32,798 nucleotides of DNA from JBKEHD01 sp046710445 (lineage in GTDB: Bacteria; Pseudomonadota; Alphaproteobacteria; Rickettsiales; Midichloriaceae). The stretch lies in contig JBKEHD010000011.1 in NCBI GenBank assembly GCA_046710445.1, positions 1-32,798 of the forward strand, written 5' to 3'. The notes beneath the pieces are model-generated. The model did no database searches and was not told where the DNA came from. It saw only the letters and a list, made by a program, of their open reading frames with translations. Of the stretch, positions 16,037-24,165 are shown piece by piece; within the stretch, counting starts at the first letter, position 1, and every line of letters begins with the position of its first letter. The position numbers and the translations under genes were made by a program.

Positions 16037-16546
16037 TTACCTAATACCATTGCGCTTCATGTATTTTCCCATCTTTTTTATCAATAATTCTTGCTTTAAT
16101 TTTGATACATAATCCAAATGTATAATACCGTCCAAATAATCTATTTCATGCTGAATCACCCTTGCAAAAACACCATTTGCATCAATCTTTTTCTCTTCAC
16201 CAACTTCATTAATATACTCAACAATAATAGAAGAGTATCTTTCTACCTCAACATTTATACCTGGAAAACATATGGCCCCCTCTATCTCTACAGAAGTCTC
16301 CATAGACTTCTTCACTATCTTTGGGTTTATCATGAAATATTTTTGTTCACTACCATCTAGATTAATCACAATAATACGCTTTAAAATCCCAAACATATTT
16401 CCTGCACAACCTATTGCATTTTCATGCTTCATTGTTTCAAACATGTTTTGAGCAAGATCCTTTATATCCTGATCAATGTTTTTCACATCTTCTGCTTTTT
16501 TCCTAAATATAGGATCAAGTCCATATATTAATTTCAGTAACGCCAT
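16037..16546 (-). CDS. Degenerate peptide deformylase-like protein, probably inactive
   Basis: At 169 residues and with the N-terminus LLKLIYGLDPIFRKKAEDV this has the size and start of an ordinary Def, and RIIVINLDG and FMINPKI follow the family plan. The catalytic motifs are broken: motif I GxGxAAxQ reads AIGCAGNM (44-51, Gln to Met), motif II EGCLS reads EGAIC (89-93, metal-ligand Cys to Ala, a Cys two positions later), and motif III HExxH reads HEIDY (133-137, second His to Tyr). Two of three metal ligands and the catalytic Gln are therefore gone, while the reading frame is intact. It may be a non-enzymatic peptide or ribosome binder. It sits between bioF (132 bp upstream) and the exported Def-like gene. 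Confidence 0.85.
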   Translation of the reverse strand: MALLKLIYGLDPIFRKKAEDVKNIDQDIKDLAQNMFETMKHENAIGCAGNMFGILKRIIVINLDGSEQKYFMINPKIVKKSMETSVEIEGAICFPGINVEVERYSSIIVEYINEVGEEKKIDANGVFARVIQHEIDYLDGIIHLDYVSKLKQELLIKKMGKYMKRNGIR

Positions 16547-16678
16547 ATATTTGCTATAAAAATATTATTATATTATTACAAAAGAAGAAATTTCTCAACT
16601 TTCATATTCTTTATACTTGTCACTAAAATCAATTAGTCAAGACAAGAAGGTGCTAGCATTCTTCATAAATTTTATAAG

Positions 16679-17824
16679 TTAAGTTTTTCTCAATACACCA
16701 ATCAACCTTTTTATCTCATCCTCAAAGTGACCGACATTTAATGCAATACGTATACGAGATGTGCCAATAGGGACGGTTGGAGGCCTAATACATGACACTA
16801 TAATTTTATTGCTGAATAACTTCTCCTTGATTTTTAATGCATCTTCTTCGTTTTTCACAATGATTGGCACAATATGTGTTTCAGAATTTCCTGTATCATA
16901 CCCCATATTGTTTAATTCATATCTTAAATTTTTTGCCATTACCATCAGCGACTCTCTTTCTTTACTAAAATTTTTCACTAATTCCCAGGCCTTTAGTACA
17001 ATTCCCATCAATAAAGGTGAAGGGGCCGTAGAATATATCAATCCTTGGGCTTTATTTATTAAATATTCTTTTATAACTTTATCACATGCAATATAACCAC
17101 CAGAGCATCCTAAAGCTTTACTAAAAGTTCCCATAACAACATGGGGAATTTCCGACAAATCAACATTTGTTGATAAACCATATCCATCTTCACCTATTAC
17201 TCCAGTAGCATGCGACTCGTCTAAATACAAAAACGCTTTATGTATTTTGGCTAAATGGCAAATATCTTCTATAGGAAGTAAATCCCCATCCATACCAAAC
17301 AACGTTTCTGTAACAATAAATTTTGCTCTATCATCATCTTTATATTGCCCTAATAACTGTGATAAATGCTCTATATCGTTATGCTTATACCTAACCAATT
17401 CCACATCACTCATAAATACAGCTTGATATAAACTTGCATGATTCAATCTATCGAAAAATACTATGGGCCTTTCACCCAATACTTTTTTATCAATTAAACT
17501 AGATAAGGTGGAAGTATTCGCTTGAAATCCAGAATTAAAAACTAAACTAGCTTCTGTTTTTTTATCTTGTGCAATTCTTTTTTCTAGAATTTCAAAAATC
17601 TTTTGATTCCCTGATAACAATCTAGATCCGGTAGATCCTACATTATATTCTTGAGTAATTTTCTTAGTGTGATTAATGATTTCGCTATTATTACTAAATT
17701 TCAAATAATCATTGTTAGAAAAATCTAAAAACCCTTCATCACAATTAATTGATTCTGGTAATTCACGATATCTTAATGTATCATGCAAGTTCTTTAAAAA
17801 TTTTATATACGACTTATATTTCAT
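16679..17824 (-). CDS. bioF: 8-amino-7-oxononanoate synthase
   Basis: BioF joins pimeloyl-CoA (or pimeloyl-ACP) with L-alanine in the first committed step of biotin ring assembly, using PLP. Seen are FSNNDYLKFS (near 31-40), the GSTGSRLLSGN motif (near 77-87), DRLNHASLYQ, the PLP-contacting LDESHATGVIGEDGYG (near 200), and the PLP lysine in GTFSKALGCSGGYI (near 234). Length (381) is normal. Close relatives, such as 2-amino-3-ketobutyrate CoA ligase and 5-aminolevulinate synthase, share these motifs; the adjacent divergent bioB makes BioF the better call. Its ATG is only 8 bp from the bioB ATG. Confidence 0.92.
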   Translation of the reverse strand: MKYKSYIKFLKNLHDTLRYRELPESINCDEGFLDFSNNDYLKFSNNSEIINHTKKITQEYNVGSTGSRLLSGNQKIFEILEKRIAQDKKTEASLVFNSGFQANTSTLSSLIDKKVLGERPIVFFDRLNHASLYQAVFMSDVELVRYKHNDIEHLSQLLGQYKDDDRAKFIVTETLFGMDGDLLPIEDICHLAKIHKAFLYLDESHATGVIGEDGYGLSTNVDLSEIPHVVMGTFSKALGCSGGYIACDKVIKEYLINKAQGLIYSTAPSPLLMGIVLKAWELVKNFSKERESLMVMAKNLRYELNNMGYDTGNSETHIVPIIVKNEEDALKIKEKLFSNKIIVSCIRPPTVPIGTSRIRIALNVGHFEDEIKRLIGVLRKT

Positions 17825-17832
17825 TAATCAAT

Positions 17833-18795
17833 ATGGATTCAATTAATAAACAAGATATGACAAATAGATGGTCAATTCAAGAAGCTAAAAAAATTTTTAC
17901 GCTTCCATTCATAACATTAATAAATACTGCACAAGGTATAATGTTAGAAAATTTCCCACCAAATAGCATACAAGTAAGTACACTTTTAAGCATAAAGACA
18001 GGAAGTTGCCCAGAAAATTGCTCGTATTGTCCTCAATCAGCTCACTATGATACTGGTATACAAAAAGAATCCTTGATGGAAATTAATGAAGTTGTAACAG
18101 CTGCAAAAGCTGCGAAAAAATCTGGAAGCAGTAGATTTTGTATTGGCGCTGCATGGCGTGGTCCTAGAGATTCTGATTTAGAAAAAGTATGCCTAATGAT
18201 TCAAGAAGTTAAAAAATTAGGATTAGAAACATGCGCAACTCTTGGATTACTTACAGAAGAACAAGCAATTAGATTAAAAAAGTCTGGATTAGATTATTAT
18301 AATCACAATATAGATACGTCAGAAGAATTTTATGACAAAATAATATCTACACGTGTTTTTCAAGATCGTTTAGATACCATTGAATCAGTTAGAAAAAGTG
18401 GAATAAAAGTATGTTGTGGTGGCATTATAGGAATGGGTGAGACTAACGATGATAGAATAAGCATGCTTGTTTTACTTGCAAATTTAGAACAACCACCTGA
18501 GTCTATACCTATAAACAAGCTAATTAAAATCCCAGGTACTCCGCTTGAAAATGAAGGTGAAGTAGATAATTTTGATTTTATTAAAACAATAGCTTTAGCA
18601 AGAATATTGATGCCAAAATCTTATGTGCGACTCTCTGCAGGTAGAGAAAGTATGTCAGAAGAAATGCAAGCATTATCCTTCCTTGCCGGAGCAAACAGTA
18701 TATTTTATGGAGAAAAATTATTAACATCCAATAATAATACTCCAAATAATGATGATGCTTTATTTACTAAATTAGGATTAAAAAAAGAATCTTAA
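17833..18795 (+). CDS. bioB: Biotin synthase
   Basis: BioB is the radical-SAM enzyme that inserts sulfur into dethiobiotin. The hallmark TGSCPENCSYCPQSAHY contains the CxxxCxxC ligands of the SAM cluster; further family motifs are GSSRFCIGAAWRGPRD, YNHNIDTS, CCGGIIGMGET (with a ligand of the second cluster) and RLSAGRE with its Arg. The frame is open from 17749, but upstream codons lie antisense to bioF and match no family sequence. ATG 17833 gives 320 residues; ATG 17857 (MTNRWSIQEAKK) matches the usual BioB start even better. No bioA, bioC, bioD or bioH is in the window. Confidence 0.93.
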   Translation: MDSINKQDMTNRWSIQEAKKIFTLPFITLINTAQGIMLENFPPNSIQVSTLLSIKTGSCPENCSYCPQSAHYDTGIQKESLMEINEVVTAAKAAKKSGSSRFCIGAAWRGPRDSDLEKVCLMIQEVKKLGLETCATLGLLTEEQAIRLKKSGLDYYNHNIDTSEEFYDKIISTRVFQDRLDTIESVRKSGIKVCCGGIIGMGETNDDRISMLVLLANLEQPPESIPINKLIKIPGTPLENEGEVDNFDFIKTIALARILMPKSYVRLSAGRESMSEEMQALSFLAGANSIFYGEKLLTSNNNTPNNDDALFTKLGLKKES

Positions 18796-18832
18796 ATTTA
18801 TAAATATCTACGCATCAAGTTAATTAAGATGA

Positions 18833-20797
18833 TCACTTCTTCTTTAATATGGTATGGGTATGCTTTAGCATTTTATTTTCAAGATAAATTTTGTCATAAA
18901 CACCCAATTTATCAGCAATAATAGATATTAATTTATTTAAAACACCACTTCCCTTTGCCATTCTCATTTGCTTCTCTGGACTCAATCCTTCTATTGTTTC
19001 TAAATTATGCATCCTATCCATTCCCTTTATAAACAATGCTTCATTATCCCCTGCATCTTGTAATATCTGCACAACTTCATCTACCGTTAGCTTCACATCT
19101 GTTCTCTTTCTTGTTAATCTATCAACTAATTCTGCTATGCGTTTATTAAATTTTTTCTCTATCATACCAACAGTACATACGCTATCTTCTACTACATCAT
19201 GCAGTATTGCAGCTACTATCACATCTGTTTTTGGATATTTTTCTCCTACCATCTCAGCAACTTTCAGCGGATGTGAATAAAACGGATCTTTCCCTGTTTT
19301 CCTCATTACATCACCATGCCACCTCTTTGCAAAAATCACTGCTTTTTTTATCAACTTCATATTAAGCTTTTTCTTCATCTCATTACTCACACTTTCCAAC
19401 TTCTTAAACAAATTCTCAGAATATTCACACCTAGATGCAAATGGTTTGTATTCATCCTCCAGATCTTCATAATCAAAATCTTCTTCCTCTATTGCAGTAT
19501 CAGGTTCTGGGAAATCTTCCTTTGGATAATTATGGTAAGCTCCTCTCTTTATTTCTAGTTTTTTAAAATAATTAATTGCCCACCAATATCCAATAAAAAT
19601 CGGACCAAATAAAAACCAAAGTGCATAATATCCAAAATAATGATAAAGGGGTACCAATCCAAACACAATTAGAACAGATGAAAAAGCAGAAGAAAAACCA
19701 AATGTTACAGCAATACTACTAAAGCGTTTGCCTATGGGGAAATATTTATATTGTATAGCATCTAATGTTCCACAGGTTGAAAAAGTAAAAGATTTAATTA
19801 ACACTTGTATACACCCTAATATAAATAAATTTGAAATGTTATTTAGACAATAAGGTATAAATAGTAAGGAAATAATAAAAATTGAAGATGTAACCATAGC
19901 TGTTTTAATTGGATGTATTCGTTTTGCAAGGATAGCCACAATAAACAATCCAATAAGTAATACAATGGTAACTTTTAAATTTTGATAAATAACCTGCTCA
20001 GCAGTAAAGCCAAAACTATCTTTCATAATTTGACCACAAAAAATATAGGTTACATAAAAACAAATTGGACCATGTATTTCAGTAAATGCAAATGCTAATA
20101 ATGTTTTTTTATTTGGTTTCTCAATATATTGTTCAATATCTAAATTTTTTCTCTTCATTCTTCTTTTATAGTCAGTAAACTCAATTGTTTCTCTCAATCT
20201 TGTCCTTGCAAAAACTCCAACAAGAGCAATGATAGCACCTATCCAAAAGGCCATTCTCCAATTTCCACCAGATAGTGCTAATAAAGCAATAACTAAAGCA
20301 AATCCTCCTCCTAAATTTGCTGCAAAAACTACAACACCTGAAGAGACAGCTCTCCAGGGATTTTTCATAATTTCTGTTATATAAATTTGTGCACCCATTA
20401 TCTCCCCTAAAGAAGAGAATCCCTGTAAAACCCTACATAGCATAATAACGATAGTTGCCCTTATTCCCACCTCTTCATATGTTTTTGCAGTTGCCAGAAT
20501 TACACATGCAAAAGCCATGACAAATGTAGTAAGTGTTATTGTGAATTTCCTTCCTAATGTGTCACCAATTTTGCCAATTATATATCCCCCTACTGGTCTT
20601 AATAAATAAGTTAGACAAAAAGCTGTTGCAGCTAATAATTTTGCAGTTGTAGGATCAGTTTTTGGAAAAAATAAATCATTTAATAAAACTGCCATATGAA
20701 CATACAACATCATATCAAAGTACTCTAAAAACGTCCCTATTGAAAGCAATCCAACGGCTTCTTTTTGTTGTCTTGTTAATTTGTTATTAGCTGTCAT
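18833..20797 (-). CDS. MHS-family (ProP-like) transporter fused to a SpoT-like HD domain
   Basis: A 654-residue two-part membrane protein. Residues about 1-425 are a 12-helix major facilitator of the metabolite:H+ symporter type: TFLEYFDMMLYVHM in helix 1, the loop motif GKIGDTLGRK near 90, LQGFSSLGEIMGAQ in helix 4. An acidic linker (about 428-460, EEEDFDYEDLEDEY) leads to a cytoplasmic HD domain (about 485-645) resembling the ppGpp hydrolase part of RelA/SpoT: YSHPLKVAE (His near 508), AAILHDVVEDS (HD near 533) and KGMDRMHNLET (Asp). These are the metal-binding His, His-Asp and Asp of active hydrolases. No synthetase, TGS or ACT domain follows. One continuous frame, so the fusion is not an assembly join by appearance. 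Substrate unknown; alarmone hydrolysis is inferred. Confidence 0.9.
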   Translation of the reverse strand: MTANNKLTRQQKEAVGLLSIGTFLEYFDMMLYVHMAVLLNDLFFPKTDPTTAKLLAATAFCLTYLLRPVGGYIIGKIGDTLGRKFTITLTTFVMAFACVILATAKTYEEVGIRATIVIMLCRVLQGFSSLGEIMGAQIYITEIMKNPWRAVSSGVVVFAANLGGGFALVIALLALSGGNWRMAFWIGAIIALVGVFARTRLRETIEFTDYKRRMKRKNLDIEQYIEKPNKKTLLAFAFTEIHGPICFYVTYIFCGQIMKDSFGFTAEQVIYQNLKVTIVLLIGLFIVAILAKRIHPIKTAMVTSSIFIISLLFIPYCLNNISNLFILGCIQVLIKSFTFSTCGTLDAIQYKYFPIGKRFSSIAVTFGFSSAFSSVLIVFGLVPLYHYFGYYALWFLFGPIFIGYWWAINYFKKLEIKRGAYHNYPKEDFPEPDTAIEEEDFDYEDLEDEYKPFASRCEYSENLFKKLESVSNEMKKKLNMKLIKKAVIFAKRWHGDVMRKTGKDPFYSHPLKVAEMVGEKYPKTDVIVAAILHDVVEDSVCTVGMIEKKFNKRIAELVDRLTRKRTDVKLTVDEVVQILQDAGDNEALFIKGMDRMHNLETIEGLSPEKQMRMAKGSGVLNKLISIIADKLGVYDKIYLENKMLKHTHTILKKK

Positions 20798-20958
20798 AAT
20801 CTATATACTCCCTTAAAATTCCCTTGGGGACACTACCATAAGTATACGTGGTTATCAAGCTCCAAGTATTGAACAAATCAATGGATTTTTCTTTACATAT
20901 CACGCTTTATCATATAGTGAATCGTTATTATTTATAAATATATATTGCTGTACACACC

Positions 20959-22206
20959 ATGGTTTCTAAATATAAAATAGCCCTCACATCTTTGATGGGA
21001 AATATGATTGAGTATTTTGGCTTTGCAATTTTTGCAATTTTTGCAACTGAAATAGGACGTTCTTTTTTTCCAAAATTAGATTCATCTACACAAACTATGT
21101 TTGTATTGCTAATATTTGGAGTAGGTTTTTTATCAAGACCATTGGGAGCATTATTTTTTGGTCATTTTGGAGATAGAATAGGAAGGAAAAAAAGTTTAAG
21201 CTATACAATATTAGGTATGTCATGTGTAACATTCTTGATAGCTATTTTACCTGATTATCAAAGTTGGGGAATAGCATCAACATTTGTTTTAATAGCATTA
21301 AGATTATTACAAGGCTTTTTTGTTGGGGGAGAAGGCCCTGGAGCAGCATTATATATGTTAGAGCATAGCAAAAAAGAAAATATGGGATTAGTGGGTGGAG
21401 TAATTATATCATCCATTGTACTTGGTTCATTTTTAGCAACATTGATTGGTATAGTAATTAATTTTTGTGGAATTACTAACTCATTTAGTTGGCGTATACC
21501 ATTTTTTATAGCATCTTTTGCAGGTCTTATAGGCCTCTATTTAAGATTTTCTTTGCCTGAAACAGAGGCTTTTTTGAATGTAAAAAAAGAAAAAAAAATA
21601 TTAAAAATACCAATAATAACTGTATTCAAAGATTTTTGGAAAGAGACGATATTGATAGCATTTCTTGGTGGAATTACAACAAGTATATCATATGTTATCA
21701 TGGCTTATTTAAGACAGTATTTTGAAAATCATCTAGGAATGGATCATATTACTTCAATGCAATACTCTTCATATGGAATATTCGCATTTATAGTTTTCCT
21801 TATAATTTTAGGGAAAGTTTCAGATTCTTTTCAACCAAGAATGTTTATTATTACTTTTTCATATATACTGATATTCACAATCATCCCGGCTTTCTTATTA
21901 CTAAATTACGGAAATGATTTTTATTTATTTTTAGGATCAACACTTATCTCGTTTATGGGTGCTGGATTATGTGCCCCTGCCTATCCATATGCATTAAAAA
22001 AATTCAGTGCAGAAGTAAGGTATAGTGGCATAGGAATAAGTTATACTTTAGGTATTGCTATATTTGGTGGATTTTCTCCAGTTATTTCTGCGTATTCAAT
22101 GAAACTATTGAAATTAAGTTACTCTCCAGCTTTTTATTTGATCGCTCTTGCAATAATTTATTTAATATTTGAGCAATTTTTATATAAAAAACCAACTAAT
22201 GACTAA
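20959..22206 (+). CDS. MHS-family (ProP-like) MFS transporter
   Basis: A 415-residue, 12-helix secondary transporter. GNMIEYFGFAIFAIFA in helix 1, GHFGDRIGRKK in the loop between helices 2 and 3, LRLLQGFFVGGEGPGAA in helix 4 and the central RFSLPETEAF place it in the metabolite:H+ symporter family with ProP and related osmolyte or dicarboxylate carriers. Rickettsiales carry many such paralogs and their substrates are mostly unassigned. It is divergent from the MFS-HD fusion over 161 bp, sharing only the transporter part, which suggests an old duplication. In the 161-bp gap I see no strong inverted repeat or clear promoter. Confidence 0.9.
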   Translation: MVSKYKIALTSLMGNMIEYFGFAIFAIFATEIGRSFFPKLDSSTQTMFVLLIFGVGFLSRPLGALFFGHFGDRIGRKKSLSYTILGMSCVTFLIAILPDYQSWGIASTFVLIALRLLQGFFVGGEGPGAALYMLEHSKKENMGLVGGVIISSIVLGSFLATLIGIVINFCGITNSFSWRIPFFIASFAGLIGLYLRFSLPETEAFLNVKKEKKILKIPIITVFKDFWKETILIAFLGGITTSISYVIMAYLRQYFENHLGMDHITSMQYSSYGIFAFIVFLIILGKVSDSFQPRMFIITFSYILIFTIIPAFLLLNYGNDFYLFLGSTLISFMGAGLCAPAYPYALKKFSAEVRYSGIGISYTLGIAIFGGFSPVISAYSMKLLKLSYSPAFYLIALAIIYLIFEQFLYKKPTND

Positions 22207-22309
22207 TAGTTATTTAGTGTAAAACAGATGAATTTTTATATATTTTTGATTTAGCATTGAATATATTTTTTTTTGTGCTACCCTACCAAAAATATATAAT
22301 TCTCTCAGG

Positions 22310-22927
22310 ATGAAGAATATAATCATTGGTGTAGCTGGGCCTTCTGGATCTGGAAAAACTCTTTTTAGTGAACTCATAATAAATGAATTTAAAAACACAG
22401 AAGTCCTTATATTAAGAGCTGATATGTACTATAAAGATTCTTCTCATTTACCTTACGAAAAAAGACTGGTACAAAATTATGATCATCCAGATGCTGTTGA
22501 TAATGATTTATTAGTAGATCATATAAAAAAGTTAAAAGACAATCAGCCAATCGAAAGTCCTATCTATGATTTTACTATACATGTTAGAAAGAAAGAAACT
22601 ACTACCATTAACCCATGTCCGATAATAATATTGGAAGGAATATTACTCTTTGCAAATGATGATATTCTAAAAGAATTAGATATAAAGATTTTCGTCGATA
22701 CACCTCTTGATATATGTTTGTCGCGTAAAATATATAGAGATTCTATTGAAAGAGGGAGAAATCTTGAATCTGTTATTGCACAATATACAAATTTTGTTAG
22801 GCCCATGTATTTTAAGTTCATTGAACCTTCAAAAAAACATGCAGATCTAATAGTTCCAAGGGGTGGTAAAAACAAAATGGCAGTGCAAATAATACAAACA
22901 AAAATCAAAACATTAATTAACAAGTAA
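22310..22927 (+). CDS. udk: Uridine kinase
   Basis: Udk phosphorylates uridine and cytidine in pyrimidine salvage. The P-loop GPSGSGKT is at residues 10-17, followed by RADMYYKD with the substrate Asp, NYDHPDAVDND, YDFTIHVRK and PIIILEGILLF; the LID-region RKIYRDSIERGR follows near 140. Length (205) is standard. A TATAAT lies at 22295-22300, ending only 9 bases before the ATG, so the transcript leader would be very short. It is followed 12 bp later by a nucleoside transporter, so import and trapping of nucleosides are coupled. This is expected for a cell that depends on host nucleotides. Confidence 0.92.
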   Translation: MKNIIIGVAGPSGSGKTLFSELIINEFKNTEVLILRADMYYKDSSHLPYEKRLVQNYDHPDAVDNDLLVDHIKKLKDNQPIESPIYDFTIHVRKKETTTINPCPIIILEGILLFANDDILKELDIKIFVDTPLDICLSRKIYRDSIERGRNLESVIAQYTNFVRPMYFKFIEPSKKHADLIVPRGGKNKMAVQIIQTKIKTLINK

Positions 22928-22939
22928 TTTTTTAATAAA

Positions 22940-24163
22940 ATGCAAATTTTTCATACATTGTCAACATTAGCCCTGGTATTATTAATATCTTTTTTAATGA
23001 GTCATAACAAAAAGAAAATTAATTATAAAATAGTATTATTAGGCGTAATAGTACTATTTATCTTTGCATTATTATTGTTTAAAATACCAATGATCACACA
23101 AATTTTCTTATATTTTAATAAAGTTCTAGAGGCAATATCAGAATCCACTAATAAAGCTGCAGCTTTTGCTTTTGGAGGATTGGTAAATCCCCCAGAAAAA
23201 AGTGGGTTGGGATATATATTAGCTTTTCAAGGATTTCCAATTTTAATAACAATATCTGCACTTAGTGCCGTCCTAACATATTGGAAAATATTACCAATAA
23301 TAATTGGGGCATTTTCTTTTGTATTCAAAAGGATATTACGCATAGGTGGCACATTAGGTTTCGCAGTTTCAGCAAATGTATTCTCAGGCATGAGTGAGAC
23401 TCCATTAGTAATAAATGCATATTTAAAAAGATTATCTCATAGTGAGATTTTTTCATTGATGGTATGTGGAACTTCGGCTGTAGCAAGTTCAGTAATGATA
23501 TTATACTCAATTATATTGAAGCCTATAGTAGAAAATCCACTTGGTCATATCATCACATCTGTATTGCTTACAATACCTATGGCACTAACTGTATCCAGAA
23601 TTATAATACCAGAAACTGAGAAAGTATCAGAAGGGCAAGATGCAAATTTTTCATCAGCTAAAAATACATTGGATGCTATTTATACAGGAATAATGGATGG
23701 GGGCAAAGTTATTATCACTATAATTGCAATGCTAATAGGCTTTGTCGCTCTTATTGATGTACTAAACCAATTCATACATTTTATTAACCCTACAGAATAT
23801 ATCATTACTATTCAAAAAATCATGGGATGGATTATGTGCCCAGTAGTATGGGTTGTTGGAATACCTTGGCAAGAAGCTCAGATAGCTGGGTCTTTACTTG
23901 GAACAAAATTAGCATTGAATGAAATAATTGCTTTTCAAGAATTAGTAAATCATTCAAATCAATTGAGTCATAATTCAATAATTATGATGATTTATACATT
24001 ATCTAGCTTTGCAAACATAGGAAGTATCGGCATCATGATTGGAGTATATGGAGTTCTTGTACCAGAAAGAAAAAATGAAGTTCTAAAATTAGGTGTAAAA
24101 GCAATAATTGCAGGAACATTGGTCAACTTATCTGTTGCAAGTGTTGTAGGATTATTTTTATAA
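22940..24163 (+). CDS. nupC: Concentrative nucleoside transporter (CNT/NupC family)
   Basis: An ion-coupled nucleoside importer of 407 residues with many hydrophobic helices. The family blocks are present: AAAFAFGGL near 71 (the GxxFVFG region), FQGFPILITISALSAVLTYW, the hallmark ANVFSGMSETPLVI near 152 (family AxxFxGQTEAPLxI, where Gln-Thr-Glu-Ala is Met-Ser-Glu-Thr here), and ALSSFANIGSIGI-like SSFANIGSIGIMIG near 350. The changes around the Glu contact the nucleoside in characterised members and may shift specificity. It follows udk by 12 bp and converges with ftsI, with 2 bp between the stop codons. Confidence 0.9.
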   Translation: MQIFHTLSTLALVLLISFLMSHNKKKINYKIVLLGVIVLFIFALLLFKIPMITQIFLYFNKVLEAISESTNKAAAFAFGGLVNPPEKSGLGYILAFQGFPILITISALSAVLTYWKILPIIIGAFSFVFKRILRIGGTLGFAVSANVFSGMSETPLVINAYLKRLSHSEIFSLMVCGTSAVASSVMILYSIILKPIVENPLGHIITSVLLTIPMALTVSRIIIPETEKVSEGQDANFSSAKNTLDAIYTGIMDGGKVIITIIAMLIGFVALIDVLNQFIHFINPTEYIITIQKIMGWIMCPVVWVVGIPWQEAQIAGSLLGTKLALNEIIAFQELVNHSNQLSHNSIIMMIYTLSSFANIGSIGIMIGVYGVLVPERKNEVLKLGVKAIIAGTLVNLSVASVVGLFL

Positions 24164-24165
24164 AA

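Noticed and set aside
16644..16663. Imperfect palindrome after bioF as a terminator
   Set aside because: Only a 5-bp AT-rich outer stem with mismatches inside and no T-run on the minus strand.
17749..17832. Upstream in-frame extension of bioB
   Set aside because: These codons lie antisense to the bioF N-terminus and match nothing in BioB; family alignment starts at RWSIQEAKK.
20798..20958. Regulatory hairpin or operator between the two MHS transporters
   Set aside because: I found only short 4-5 base arms (TCAC/GTGA), expected by chance in a 161-bp AT-rich gap.
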